Positions 10,807-22,383 of a stretch of 64,000 nt of DNA are shown in pieces. The stretch covers positions 58,799,901-58,863,900 of the forward strand of contig OY754465.1 of the NCBI GenBank assembly GCA_963575645.1. Direction: 5' to 3'. Every line of letters begins with the position of its first letter. Position 1 is the stretch's first letter. Source of the DNA: Xanthostigma xanthostigma. Its lineage: Eukaryota > Arthropoda > Insecta > Raphidioptera > Raphidiidae. A program made the translations under genes and the position numbers. The notes beneath the pieces are model-generated. The model saw only the letters and a list, made by a program, of their open reading frames with translations, had not been told where the DNA came from and did not search any database.

Positions 10807-11250
10807 ATATAAGTTAGTGAAGATAGAAAGAGAGAGAGTTACGTTTCGTATATTACTGTATGGGCAAGAGAGAGAGGTGCGCGCGCACATTTTTTTTCTC
10901 ATACTAGCTGCTGGCGTCGTAGCGTCATATGCAGCGTTCCTTTTTCCTTGTATATTTTCTCCCTCTACTAATACGCGGCATTCTACTCTTGATAAAGGTG
11001 AGTGCGTATCTCATACTAGTTGCTGGCGTCGTAAAACCGATAATTTTAAATATTTGTAGAAAATTAATATATGTATATGTACCTATACACATGTAGGTAT
11101 ATATTATATACATATATATTATATAAAGCACACTCATTTTTTCTCTTATAGAGAGGCTTTTGTTTCTCACTTATAGAGGTTTTAGAAGGTTACAGAATTC
11201 GAATACGATGACAGTTAAACATAAACTCAAAGCATGTTTTACAGCTAAAG
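10807..11250. other. Unassigned; low-complexity TA-rich core
   Basis: CTCATACTAGCTGCTGGCGT at 10899 is repeated with one change at 11010. A TATA/TACATA-rich stretch covers 11065-11125. No gene. Confidence 0.3.
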
Positions 11251-11680
11251 TCTCAATAACATTGAGCGAGTTTACAAGCTGCTTGTTGGCGAGTTTAGAA
11301 GCGGGCGAGTTGGCTAGTGAGATACGGATGATGACACACAAACTTGTCACTCGCTCACTAGCCAACTAGCTAACGAGCCACGTATTGTGAATTTGTTGTT
11401 GTTTTTCTTTCATTTCCGTCGACATTTTGTAGACACTGAAACCAGAAACTACCAAGACGCATCTAGTTCACTAGCAACTATGATGACACACGGCTAGTTT
11501 ACTAGCTAACAATCCCAAACGCCAGCGAGTAGCGAGTAAAGTTGACCGGCTTTCAACTTTACTCGCAGATAGTTTACAATCTGCTACTTGGCTAGTAAAC
11601 TGATTACACTGAGCGAGTTTATTAGCAACTAGCGAATTCGCCAACAAACATCTTGTAAACTCGCTCAATGTGATTGAGCC
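11251..11680. mobile_element. MITE-like element with ~45-bp inverted ends
   Basis: The left end (ACATTGAGCGAGTTTACAAG, then TTGTTGGCG) is inverted at 11636-11680. The interior is full of short permuted copies of GCGAGTTTA and ACTAGCAACT in both orientations. No coding capacity, although frames across it look repetitive (LLANSLVANKLAQ). Confidence 0.5.
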
Positions 11681-12181
11681 TTAACTAAGGGGAATTAGAA
11701 TATAGTAAAGACAACAGAGCTTTGCGTCATTTCCCTGACTATTTATCAAATTATTCATTATGAACGAGAGGCATTCAAACACTCGAGCGAAGCCGGGTTC
11801 GTGGCTAATATAAATTATTAGCCGCGTACCCGGCTTCGCTAGAGTTAAGTTGTGTGCCAGTGCCAATATAAACTTTAAATTGCAGTTAGAGTGTGAGTAG
11901 AGGTATCGACTTGTATCAATATAAATACATAAATAGTATTTTTGTTACAAAAAGAATAGTCATTTGTGATAGATTTCAATCAAGTATACCGTACCGAAGC
12001 GTCATCAACAACTTAAGTGGATAAAACAACAATCAACAGTAAACGGTTTTATTGACATGGCGTGTGTAGGTATATGAAATAACTGTCACTCATTGTTAGA
12101 ATTATTATATATATAGCGTGAGTTTTAGAACTTTGCTGATATATGTTGATTCGAATTTAATATTTTGTATGCTTAAGTTAC
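11681..12181. other. Unassigned, with one GC-rich hairpin at 11778-11848
   Basis: The hairpin pairs AGCGAAGCCGGG and GGCTAAT with TTAGCC and CCCGGCTTCGCT around a ~10-base loop. It is probably a MITE relic. The rest shows no features. Confidence 0.4.
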
Positions 12182-12916
12182 GGTCTATACCCGAATTCGG
12201 TCAATGACCGAAATAAATGCGCAAAACTAGTTTTGACCAACGAATATTGCCCAAACCCGAAATCTTATTTTTAAACGGGTATTGAGTGTTATAAAATGGG
12301 CAATACTAGCTTTGCGCATTTTCAGTTGGACAAAACTAGTTCTGTCTATTTCTGATGGACAATACTAATTCTGCTTGTTTCATTCAATCAACGTCCGAAC
12401 CCGAATAAAAGGAGGGTTATGTTCTTGTTTACTTATTGAATTGTTCTCTTGAATGTTATAATTAATATAATGGTGGGATATTCAGTGTAATAATTAAGTA
12501 AAAATGCAAGGTGAATTCGAGTCTAAACTAGTTCCGCTATTGGAGGCTTTTGAAACATAATTTTATGACGAAACATAATTACCTTACTACACTAAGTGAG
12601 GTTAAGAAACTAAATTTATTGAAAGCTCTGTCTGCTAAACAATACAGAAGAATAAATCACTTTGATATAATAAGTATCGTTGATGTGGGAAAGTTAATTA
12701 AAAAACGCATAGAAGATTCCGATGCCATACTAGTATTGTCCGTTCAGAAATGGACAGAACTAGTTTTGTCCAATTAAAAATGCGCAAAACTAGTTTGCTC
12801 ATTTTTTAACACTCGATACCCGTTTAAATGTAAGATTTCAGGTTTGGGAAATATTCGTTGGTCAAAACTAGTTTTGCGCATTTATTTCGGTCATTGACCG
12901 AATTCGGGTATAGACA
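12182..12916. mobile_element. TIR DNA element, possibly Ginger-like, with a coding relic
   Basis: Long terminal inverted repeats of ~190 bp start (T)GTCTATACCCGAATTCGG at each end and contain several palindromic CAAAACTAGTTTTG boxes. Between them lies a coding relic (next entry). TGT-type ends and the coding relic suggest the Ginger group of integrase-type transposons. A clear target duplication was not found. Confidence 0.5.
12504..12777 (+). pseudogene. N-terminal fragment resembling KRAB-A domain-containing protein 2
   Basis: An ATG at 12504 opens MQGEFESKLVPLLEAFE and stops at once. A second frame (12550-12777) continues with KHNYLTTLSEVKKLNLLKAL and QYRRINHFDIISI. That spacing (NYL - EVK - RRL - FDI - KLI) resembles the N-terminus of the KRAB-A-domain-2-like proteins encoded by insect Ginger/integrase-derived elements. 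The frame then runs into the right inverted repeat, so the integrase part is deleted. Identification is from recall of the family and is moderate at best. Confidence 0.4.
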
Positions 12917-13257
12917 CTTATAATAATTGTTGACAGATTTCTGTCAAGTCTACCGTACTCCTTGACAAAAAATAAACAAAAACTTTTCAGCCGTTATTCG
13001 TGTTCCAAGAGTTCCGACGCAAGGCACTGGTGTAGGTATTTTAAACTTTTTTTATGACTAGTTACTTATACATTCATGGCTAATCTTTTTATCTGCAGCT
13101 CTCCAATTAAAACGCTACTAATCAGTTTAAGATGTTTCGTTTATTTTTGCAAGTGTAAGCTTCTTTTGCGCGCAATAAAGCTTCACAACATTGGCGTTTC
13201 ACACTTTTAAGAGTAGACTGTACACGCAGCCGTCCCGATAACTCATCGACCTCATCT
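12917..13257. other. Unassigned
   Basis: No gene or repeat boundary recognised. Confidence 0.25.
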
Positions 13258-13261
13258 TTAA

Positions 13262-13681
13262 GAGTATTCATCCCTGCAAATACCCCCTGCACCCTTCATC
13301 TCAAATCTTTTCCCTCGCCTAAAAACGGTTCGCGCTCTCCCGACGCTATTTTTAAAGTTAGAGGGTTCTGGTAAACGCCAAATGAAAGACAAAGAATCAG
13401 ACTACAGATCCTTCAGGCGAATTTTTTGAAAAAAAAATTCCTGAAAAAACTTACAACCTTTTGAAAAAAATAATAAGTTACGTAATATTTCACACGTAGG
13501 CGAAACTGTTTTTCAAAAAATTCGCCTGAAGGATCTGTAATCTGATTCTTTGTCTTTCATTTGGCGTTTACCAGAACCCTCTAGCTTTAAAAATAGCGTC
13601 GGGAGAGCGCGAACCGTTTTTAGGCGAGGGGAAAAGATTTGAGATGAAGGGTGCAGGGGGTATTTGCAGGGACAAATACTC
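13262..13681. mobile_element. TTAA-flanked palindromic element H, copy 1
   Basis: 420-bp foldback whose arms (~185 bp) start GAGTATTCATCCCTGCAAAT, with the complement at the right end, bounded by TTAA on both sides. The central loop holds AATAATAAGTTACGTAA. It is almost identical to 37650-38055. TTAA duplication would point to the piggyBac superfamily, but the TTAA could belong to the inverted repeat. Non-coding. Confidence 0.7.
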
Positions 13682-13726
13682 TTAATCGAATAACAATTGA
13701 ATAACAACAGGAAAAAATATTCCATT

Positions 13727-14512
13727 TGTTCATACCTCAATCGAAATTGCATTACTTTCGGCATCAATTGTTAGGCAGAAATTCTAACATTTACTCTTTG
13801 GTGGGAGTAACACGCACCAATGCGGGAAGTTCGTACGTTCGTGCGCTAGTAAAGCAAAAACAATCAATCAACTGTGGTTTAGATGTCGTTTCCATAGCAA
13901 CCCTATTACATTTTAGCTAATAGTCGCGAACAGCTGTCATTCTTGTTTTTACGTATAGAATAGAATAGATTTTTATTGTCAATTGGAAATTACAAATTTC
14001 ATCTGACATGTCAGTACAAGTAAATTAAAATTTAAAGTTAATAAATTCGTTGATAGAATAGAATCCATTTGAAAGAAGTAAATCCTTAATTTTTTTCTTG
14101 AAAGCACTCGACGTAATAGTGCGATAATTATCAGGAAGTTTGTTATATAAAGTTGCTCCAAAATTGTTAGGGTTGAGTTTGAAAATATTAATATTAGCCC
14201 TTGGGACATCTAAATTATTTTTTCTACGCGTGTTATACTAATGGGAGCTATTGATTTGCTGATAATTATTCAAGTTTTTACGGACCTCTAATAGACAGTA
14301 TAACCTCAAACCTTCTTGCTTGGAATTTATCCGTGTTTTTATGTAATTAATAAATAATTAATTAATGTATTTAATAAGCCATGCTTACGACCGAGGCACG
14401 TGACCGAGGTATGAAGAAAATAGTATACACCACACTGGCCAAACGTGTGATACCTTGCCCTTCGCGCCAGGGCAAAATTATCACACTTTCGGCCCTTATG
14501 GTGTAATATACT
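13727..14512. repeat. Family A repeat, copy 2, split by a LINE
   Basis: The left part (TTCATACCTC to TTTTTACGTATA) and the right part (ATAACCTCAAAC to GGTGTAATATACTA) are together collinear with the reverse complement of 51991-52424. A truncated LINE occupies 13958-14297 between them. The right part ends in a hairpin pairing TACACCACACTGGCC with a GGCCCTTATGGTGTA-type partner. Confidence 0.65.
13958..14297 (-). pseudogene. 5'-truncated non-LTR retrotransposon, RT C-terminus
   Basis: Translated on the minus strand this gives the conserved C-terminal end of CR1/Jockey-type reverse transcriptases: LLEVRKNLNNY, then YNTRRKNNLDVPRANI, then FGATLYNKLPDNYR, then LLLSNGFYSINEF and a stop. One in-frame TAG interrupts it just before YNTRRK. 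After the stop come ~75 bp of 3' UTR and a (TTCTA)n-like tail. GTATA occurs on both sides (13953-13957, 14298-14302) as the target duplication. Only 340 bp remain, so it is dead on arrival. Confidence 0.8.
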
Positions 14513-15249
14513 ATTTTTTCGGAAATAGGACTGGATTTCAAAATCTGTCATCTTACCTATTCCACGTAGAATTAATAAGATGACAAACTCAATTATCAAC
14601 TGCAACAAAATTTCATATTGTAATAACGATAATAAACTCTCAAGGACCAAATTTCGCCCGAAAAACATGTGTCAAAGACGACGACCCATCAGTGTTGACG
14701 TCGCCTTGTACGACAGAATAAATTAAACCTTATACATTCATGCATTCGCTTGTTCCTCGAGGTCAACATGATTGTGTTAACACGTCATAGCACAACAGAC
14801 AAGTATGTTTCTACCTTAAGTCTACGTAAGAACTACTACTTGTGCTGCTCTGAGAACAAAGTGACGTCAGACGCGTGCCTCCATGTACTTCACCATGATT
14901 TATTCGTATACCTTAATTGTTCCACGCAGTCTTGCAATTTCGCAAACTCAACAAATTCAACAACTTGTATATATATGGCGCACGGATAAAGACAACAACA
15001 CGACGCTAGCCATCTTTGTCGCCTTCATTTGTCAACCAACATCTTCCACTTGCTGAAATTACTGTACAATAATATTGAATGACAGGGGTGTCGCGATTCA
15101 TCAAAATTACGATCTGTCATTAATAACCGTTTACTTCGACTATTATTCCTTCCGCGGTTAGGAGCCAGGAGACGTATCGATGTATGAAAAGTCGCGCACA
15201 CGTATCAAGCCTGGACCAGCAGAGCACAGCACAAACTTGCAGAATGTTT
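14513..15249. other. Unassigned; possible LTR-like stretch
   Basis: 14690-15010 has TATATATATGGCGCACGG and moderate GC, reminiscent of an LTR promoter, but I could not define TG..CA ends or a target duplication. A 79-residue frame inside it matches nothing I know. Confidence 0.25.
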
Positions 15250-15420
15250 TAAGAAATTTAATCTAGTTTGTTTGGTTGGTTGGTTGAACGCGCTAATCTC
15301 AGGAACTACTGGTTCGAATTGAATTTTTTTTTTGTTGGATAGCCCATTTATTGAGGAAGCCTATAGACTATGTAATATCACGCTGCGACCAATAGGAGCG
15401 GAGCATCAATGAAAAATGTT
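15250..15420 (-). repeat. Family D terminal part
   Basis: Complementary to 56400-56560: AACGCGCTAATCTCAGGAAC, TAGCCCATTTAT and ACCAATAGGAGCGGAGCAT all match. It is an end fragment of the dispersed family whose other end reads ACTAGCGGTCCGTCC. Confidence 0.55.
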
Positions 15421-15855
15421 GCAAAATATAACTAAAATTTTGACAAAAACTCTTGAATATTTTATAAACAGGTAGAGAAATATTATGAGAAAAGTAAAGT
15501 TGAATAAAATAAAGCAGTCAATTAATAAAAAGAAAACAACAAAACCAATCTCACATCCTTAATTCTAATCCCCCTTATTGCTGTATATTTTTGAATTTCA
15601 TTTAAATTTCAATGCTTCTTCAGTGTTTTATTACTGGCTTTAAGATTTTAAACCGAAACGAATTTCTAAGATATCGTTTTATGAAGCATCATATTATTTT
15701 TTAAATGGTTTTTCTGAAATTTTCATTCCAAAAAATTCCGTATCTGATATCCATCATTGAATAAATAATAGTTTTAAAAATCTTAAGAATAATAATAAAA
15801 GATGTATTTATATTTTTTATGTATATGAAATAATGTTAAAATGAATAATATTAAA
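15421..15855. other. Unassigned AT-rich sequence
   Basis: No features recognised. Confidence 0.25.
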
Positions 15856-16345
15856 CTAGAGTGACGTGTGCGAATTATTCGCACTAAATAAGTATAATAA
15901 TTATCACTTTACAAAATTATTTTTTAAATATGGTTGCAGGTATTCAATTCGTTTCTAATTTTGCACACTGCTTATAACGTTCTTCTTTTGGTTGTATTAC
16001 AATATGAAGCTCAGATGACAGATCGAAGAAATATTTTACTAAAATTGTCATATAGAGGCGCAAGTTGCAAAAGCGTTGAGCTAAGCCGTCAGATGGCATC
16101 ATGCAGCATTCCTGTGACGTTGTTCAGCGTTGCTCGCTGTTTCAAAATTAAAGCCGTCAGATGGCAGACGTTGTTCAGCGTTGCTGTATTTTAATTAATT
16201 TACAAAAACATAAATTTTTTAGTTGTCGATGTCAGTAGAGCAAGCAATTATCTGTAAAATGATATATAATTTATGTGGAAAAATTGTGTGGTTTTTTCTA
16301 AAAAGGGAGGCAAACATCTTAACCTTAGCGTATTAATATATATGA
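15856..16345 (-). mobile_element. Helitron-like non-autonomous element I, copy 1
   Basis: On the minus strand it starts TCATATATATTAATACG after an A. It ends with the hairpin GTGCGAATTATTCGCAC (loop-centred palindrome), about 12 nt, then CTAG followed by T. TC at the 5' end, a 3' hairpin and CTRR at the 3' end, inserted between A and T with no duplication, define Helitrons. The interior carries repeated GCCGTCAGATGGCA and GACGTTGTTCAGCGTTGCT blocks. Non-coding. Confidence 0.65.
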
Positions 16346-16436
16346 TAAATATTACAATAAAATTATCAATGACACGGACCCCAAACAATTTTATGAGAAG
16401 ATACCTTTAAATTACTTTCAATTACTACACTACAAT

Positions 16437-16970
16437 CAGTGCCCGATTAACATATTATAAGCAAAATAAGCAACTGCTTAGGGCATTACGTTTCCGGGGG
16501 CACCAAAAATCACAACTCAGACATGAAAAGTACCTCTCCAGACCGTGTCAACAATTTTTTTTTCTTTTTGTCATGTTCTCAAAAATTTGATAGAAAATTG
16601 TCTTTAGAAGTATAGAAATTAAAAATAAATAATAATTTATTTTTGAAAAGAAAAATGATTTTTTTTTTAACTTTAAAGTTTTGTACCTTTTTTTTCAATT
16701 ACCTGTATAAAAATGTCTAAGGACCGATTTTATAGACAACCAAATTTTCAATAAGAGCATTGATTGTAAAATTCGATTTTGCCTAAAATTCTATGCTTTT
16801 TATAACATTTTTCTATCAACTTTGAGCTTATGACATTCACAATTTGAATTTTTTTTTATAAATTTAACATGACAGACAGATAATATTAGAATTTTTTTAG
16901 ACTGCTGTTAGAGATGAGGGCCCACAGGCAAAAAATACTTAGGGCATCAAAGAGTTTTAATCCGGCACTG
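16437..16970. mobile_element. hAT MITE (CAGTGCCCGATTAA type)
   Basis: Ends CAGTGCCCGATTAAC and, inverted, CAGTGCCGGATTAA, with flanking 8-mers ACTACAAT and ATTACAAT (7 of 8 identical). 8-bp TSDs and CAGTG ends indicate hAT. 534 bp, non-coding, related by ends to 21947-22375. Confidence 0.75.
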
Positions 16971-16978
16971 ATTACAAT

Positions 16979-17315
16979 GGAAGAAATATTCGACTTGGAT
17001 GTAAAAAACTAGCATTACAAAAAATAATTTGGACGGTGCAGCTTAGAGTACAGGCTGCAGAAGTGATACTTTTAGACGCGGTTTGTCACCTGAGTCAGAA
17101 GTCGGGTACAAAGAGCAAAATTAACTGCAAATGATGTCGAGGCGAAAAGGTAATCGGGTAGCTAGGACAAAAATCGTCGGAAAGAAGAAAGTAGCCGGAC
17201 AAAAATTTACTGAAAGCATAGAATAAAAATAATCAAGTTATAAAGATTGTTTTCGAAGTCAAAGATTCAATTGCCTCTACCGTGTGTAAAAAAATGTCAC
17301 TCCAAAAAATGTAAT
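16979..17315. other. Unassigned
   Basis: No gene or repeat recognised. Confidence 0.25.
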
Positions 17316-18178
17316 GTCCACCTTTTTGTCTCAAAAAAATTGGTTGTCTGTAAAGTCGGTTTACGGACGATAGTTTTACGTGATAACGTATTCCGCTCGA
17401 AAATCATATTTAATAATACATAACCTAAATTTTAGTAGCTGTCAAACTATATTTTTACCGACTAATAATTTGATCAACCAAAGCAAAATACATATTTTTA
17501 AGCAATTATAAAAGCCATTTAAAAGAATGTATATATATATGTCGCCGGGATATTGTCAAACCCGTGATATTATAATTTCACTTAGTGAAATTATAATATC
17601 ACGAATCTTTGTCAATCGTGATATTGTAATTTCACTAGTGAAATTACAAAATCACGGATTTGACAATATCCCGGCGACATATATATTATATATTTGTTAA
17701 CAAACCGTATAATTTATCTGCTGTTATGAAATGCAGATCCATTATCGTGCCTTCAGTTATACTTTGGCTTGGATGAATCGGTAATAATTATATGACACAA
17801 AAAATATCCGTGCAAAAACGAACAAATAACGATGTATTATCTGAAAAATTGCTTTAAAAATTCGATAATTTATGACATTTTTATTAGATATCTTGATTTT
17901 AAGTCTTAACTTCCACGGTTTATAAAACAAAGGCCATCTGTCAGATGTAGCTTTCGCTGAAACAGCCGCAAAAAATGTTGAACGCACACTACTCTCTGAC
18001 GTCACGCGAGAAGAGTGAGAAATGCGTACAAGCCGACGCCGATCGTGCTTCTCTATCGGTTATACTGCGCTCTCGCTTGCACGCACAGGGTCAGGCGGAA
18101 CGTTACGGAACGTTACACTTTTTCGCGCGTGCAGCTGGTGTTTCCCCAATTTATAAGACGTTATCACGTCAAAAACTG
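17316..18178 (-). mobile_element. Family E element, copy 1
   Basis: The left end (AATTGGTTGTCTGTAAAGTC, GGACGATAGTTTTACGTGAT) and the right end (AATTTATAAGACGTTATCAC) are both found, inverted and closer together, at 57715-57899. Shared ends with a different spacing mark a family with internal insertion or deletion. The hairpin element at 17541-17679 lies inside it. GTGATAACGT occurs near both ends. Superfamily unknown. Confidence 0.5.
17541..17679. mobile_element. Nested palindromic MITE
   Basis: Outer arms GTCGCCGGGATATTGTCAAA and the complement enclose two inner hairpins made of GTGATAT-TATAATTTCACT-type sequence and its complement. Three palindromes sit in 139 bp. This very regular sequence is familiar from other arthropod genomes, but I cannot name the family. 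Confidence 0.6.
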
Positions 18179-19412
18179 AATTAATTACAGACAGACGCTT
18201 TTAAATTAAAATAAACGTCGCTCGTTGAAAGTTTATGAGCTAAGTTTACGATTAAATAGCCGTGATTAGTTGGTTAAACAATATAATGTACAAATTACAT
18301 AGTAAAAAGCGATAGTCGGTTTTTTAAAAAGGTTGCTTTAACATGTTATGAGGTCGTTAAAATGAATCAAGGTAAATCTAACAATAAATCTAACCCGTAT
18401 CATACAAAATTAGGCGTTAAATAAGCCTTGTTCACACTAAGCCTAACTTATATGTGGAAGAATAGCTGGCTGAGGTACACCACCAATTAAATGCTACTCA
18501 TAATATATCCTACAGTATTTCACAAGTCGACCTTACGACTATCAAATGCGTATTTGGAGGAGCTAATAATCAAAAACTCCGGTTGCAGTAGAAAAACTAT
18601 ATGCCGAAAATATGTATTTATTAATACAGATATTGTGGCTTTATTATATTATAGTCGCGTCAATGAATACATAAAACAGGCAATACTTCGAAGTTCGAAG
18701 TCTGCAAGAACAGCTTCGATTTTGATGATTTTATTTTTAAATCTTGTTTTTTTATATTATTGAAAATCACAAACCTTTTGGGGCAGGGAACGAATTATTT
18801 ATATTGTTTAAGGGGCTAAGGATAGTCAGAGGCATGATACAATTTACTTCACTAAAATTAAAAAAAAAAGTAATTGGACGAAGTTATAGCCATCTTTGTT
18901 CGATCCCACTCAAAAAGTAGGTTGATTTACGGTAACCATCATAACTTTGTGTACAAAGAAAAGTCTTTTGTTTAATAGTAAATTTAGGACTTAATCGATT
19001 CTTTTTTATTGAAAATTAATAAAATGGCGGCTTCTAAAAGCTTATACCTGAATTTGCAAGAACAGATTGTCAAAAAGTCGAATTTTTTAACAAAAACAAA
19101 AATCCTTCAATCAAGTCCTTGTTTTTTATGCTTTCAATAAGCTGTAAAAATTTCATTAAAATCCATCGAGTGGTTCTTCAATTTCAGTGGTCACCGACTT
19201 CGTGGTTGATACATAAAAAACTTACGGTAATTCTGGGTCACCGTTGGTAAAAAAACTATGGAATCACCTAGAACTCAGAATCTGTAAAACACTAAAAAAA
19301 GTTAGTGTTTACATTAAAGATTAAAGATATCAATGGACTCATTTATTCTTACATTTTGTAAGTAAATGAAAAGTCAGAAAGCAAGTTACATACAATGTAA
19401 GAAAGAGTAAAT
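18179..19412. other. Unassigned, 1.2 kb
   Basis: No convincing gene. A 90-residue frame (18491-18763) shows only hydrophobic low-information sequence. No termini recognised. Confidence 0.25.
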
Positions 19413-20070
19413 TACCATTCCAACCCCCTAGTGGGGAATGGTAGTACTAGTTTAGGTCAAAAATCACTTTTCAATAATTTTACAATATCTTTCCGTTTTG
19501 AGGTCCCCCGAATCCAAAAAAATATATTTTTGGAAAAACTCTGTGTTTGTCTGTGAACACGATACAGGTCAAACGGATGAGCGGATTGAAACCAAATTTT
19601 GGGAGGATGCTTTGTATGCAAATATAAAGAGCCCTATTGTTTTTGGGGAAAATCGGCGCATGCGCAGAAGACATATATGCTATAACAGTGTTTTTTATAT
19701 AATAATGGTATACTTTTCATAACGACTTATTATTCAATTTATTTTTTCAAGAAAGTTTCGTTAGAAAAATTTTTTTTAAACTTTATAGTTTCGGAAATAT
19801 TTTGAAAATAAAAAAAATCAATCGCTCTTTTGTTTTATGGATCTGTCAGAAATAAGAAGTTTGGCATGCTTTGATTAATTTTGCATGACGTGGAACATAT
19901 TTTGTAGATAACCATAGCAACGAATAGCAAATATCATATTGAATACTAGCCATTACCCGCGTCAGCTCACAAGATATCAGAAATTTTATTTTCTTTATTA
20001 TAATCAAATGCCAACATTTTTGAAGTTGGAATGGTCCCGTCGCCCAATTGGCTGGAATTTTTTTTATTCA
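19413..20070 (+). mobile_element. Family C element, copy 2
   Basis: Full-length copy starting TACCATTCCAACCCCCTAG and ending after GTTGGAATGGTCCCGTCGCC. It shares with copy 1 CGGATGAGCGGATTGAAACC, AATCGGCGCATG and CGAATAGCAAATATCAT. Confidence 0.65.
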
Positions 20071-20751
20071 TATAAGTCCGACTCCTGACCTCGACACAAG
20101 GTTAAAATGTGAAGAGGTGAGGCGGGCTTCAAACTCATGACAACTTGACTCAAAGACCGGTACATTGTCCGACCTGTTTTCTGTCAGCATTCAATTTTCT
20201 AGATCGGTCAGGTGGGAAACTGCAAGGTTAAAATGTGAAGAAGTATAAAGCGCCGAGAGCACGGAGCAAAGGCATTTCTAAACACTGCTTTGGCACACAT
20301 GCGCCGTTCTCAACGTCTAGGTAAAGTAATGAATGGCGTTCATTAAAACGTCTTAATGGCGATTCACAATTAGTGTGCGTTTCACACACACACACACACA
20401 CACATGTGCGTACATCGAGAAAACACACGCGGTGTGTGTGTGTTCGTTTGATACGCCTGAAAGACGACGTTAGCTGGAGTGTTTCATCTAAAAGTAATCA
20501 GCCTATGAACACGAGCTCACTTGCAACTGTTAAATCGGCCGGTAAAACAGATTGTGAATCACTTTGGTGGGTCCTGGGTGCTGGCCGTCGATCCGTCGAC
20601 AGACCTATAGGCATGATGACAGTATAAAATAATCAAGGAATAAATGGTTTTAGAGAAAAATGTATGTTAAAAGATTCTAAAAAATGGCCCAGTGTTAATA
20701 TATAAACGTTGAGATTAATAAGATTTTTAATAAAAATACTGCAATAGGCTG
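20071..20751. other. Unassigned, with a CA microsatellite
   Basis: (CA)n at about 20381-20404 and a CCCACCTGACCGATC-rich stretch nearby. No gene. Confidence 0.3.
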
Positions 20752-21327
20752 TACTGTATATACAGTATGTAGGTTAAGTTACGTATGTCAGTTGCAATGT
20801 AAACTGCAAACGTAGTATTTCACTATAACACTTACTTAAGTGGTCTAGTTAAATGCGTATGGGTTTGCATTTCAAATTGATATAAATGTATGTATATTTG
20901 GAAGAGAAGACGTGAGGTAGTGGACAAGAGGTGACTATGCCAGCGTAATGCTGGCATACGTTGAAGTTCGTGTTGTAAATAAATCATTATTAAATCAAAA
21001 AATTTCGGGAGAGACCATGTAGTGTTGGTGGTTGATCAGTTTCTTTTTAATTAGTAATACTCTTGAATTTGATTTAATAATGATTTATTTACAACACCAA
21101 CATCAACGTATGCCAGCATTACGCTGGCATAGTCACCTCCTGTCCTCTTGTCCACTACCTCACGTCTTCTCTTCCTTCCAAATATACATACATTTATATA
21201 AATTTGAAACGCAAACCCATGCGCATTTAACTAGACCACTTAAGTAAGTGTTATAGTGAAATACTACGTTTGCAGTTTACATTGCAACTGACATACGTGA
21301 CTTAACCTACATACTGTATATACAGTA
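20752..21327. mobile_element. 576-bp foldback element G
   Basis: Arms of about 240 bp are almost perfectly complementary. Each outer end is the self-complementary TACTGTATATACAGTA followed by TGTAGGTTAAGT, and each arm carries the small palindrome TATGCCAGCGTAATGCTGGC. The ~80-bp centre is unpaired. No coding evidence; the 71-residue frame inside is arm sequence. No clear target duplication. Confidence 0.7.
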
Positions 21328-21946
21328 CCAGGCCATGTTGACTGAAACAGCGAATGACGTCACGCCTTCTTAAATCAAACAGAATATAAACACTTGAAGT
21401 AAATAATCACCGTGTCGCTTAAATTTTTGCTGGGATCATTCACTTGTGCATCATTTAATTAGTTGATTGTTTATTCGTAGTTTCGTAATATTTTATAACA
21501 CTTAATATGCCATAGGTTATTTTTGAGGTTAGTTGCAACTAAATAAACCCGTACTATTTTTACTACTTAGTACTACTTTTAAGAAAATACTTAATATAAA
21601 TCATATAATTAAGTAAATTTACATACCTTTCTACGAAATACCTCTGCACGACAACTCTACACCCATAAATACAACATCTAATGTCAGCTGTCACTTAGGC
21701 GTGACGTCACAAACGTTTTCGCGATTACTTCAAAATAGAAACTTAAAAATACAATAATATGCATTAAAGTTTAATTTATTGGTGAAATAATTACAGAACC
21801 TGGATTTCAAAATCTGTCATCATGTCTATTGTGTTTAGCATCTATCTTTCCCGTTATTTTGTACATTTTGGCACTTTAAATTAGTTAATAACAATTTGCA
21901 AGTGGACAAATTTAAGGAAATTTTAAAGTAGATATTTTCGTGTGCA
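21328..21946. other. Unassigned
   Basis: TTCCCGTTATTTTGTACAT at 21849 recurs with one change near 39742, so a short dispersed repeat is present. No gene. Confidence 0.3.
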
Positions 21947-22375
21947 CAGGGCCGGATTAACCCTGTCCGGACTCCTAGGCAATGCAATCAGGTCTTTTCA
22001 AGTTGATGAAGGGATGTGAGTAACTTCCAGATAATCGGCATCCTGTTACTTCGATGTCTTATGTGATATTATTACTTTGACTAGATGCTGCAGCATCGCC
22101 TTACCTGACTCGTTAGCTATATTGAAATGGTCTTAATGAATAGGTTATAGATAATTGATGATCTAGGTTTTTTGATGGGTCAGGAAATAAAAATGAGACG
22201 TGACGTAGTTATTTTAAATTTTATCTTGTTAAATGCAATAAATTACAATAAACAACGAAATAAAATAATTTTGTTGTTTGGAAAAGTTTTTTTTTCTTGG
22301 TGCGTGCACGGGCCCCCAGTCGATGCGGGGTCCCTAGGCAGTTGCCTACTCTGCCTAATGATTAATCCGGCACTG
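21947..22375. mobile_element. hAT MITE (CAGGGCCGGATTAA type)
   Basis: Ends CAGGGCCGGATTAAC and, inverted, CAGTGCCGGATTAAT, with perfect 8-bp duplications CGTGTGCA (21939-21946, 22376-22383). 429 bp, no transposase. Confidence 0.85.
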
Positions 22376-22383
22376 CGTGTGCA

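Noticed and set aside
10682-11059. 125-codon frame
   Set aside because: Explained by 63-bp tandem units of repeat family R followed by unrelated sequence.
14690-15010. Second solo LTR
   Set aside because: A TATA-like motif exists, but no matching TG..CA ends or target duplication could be found.
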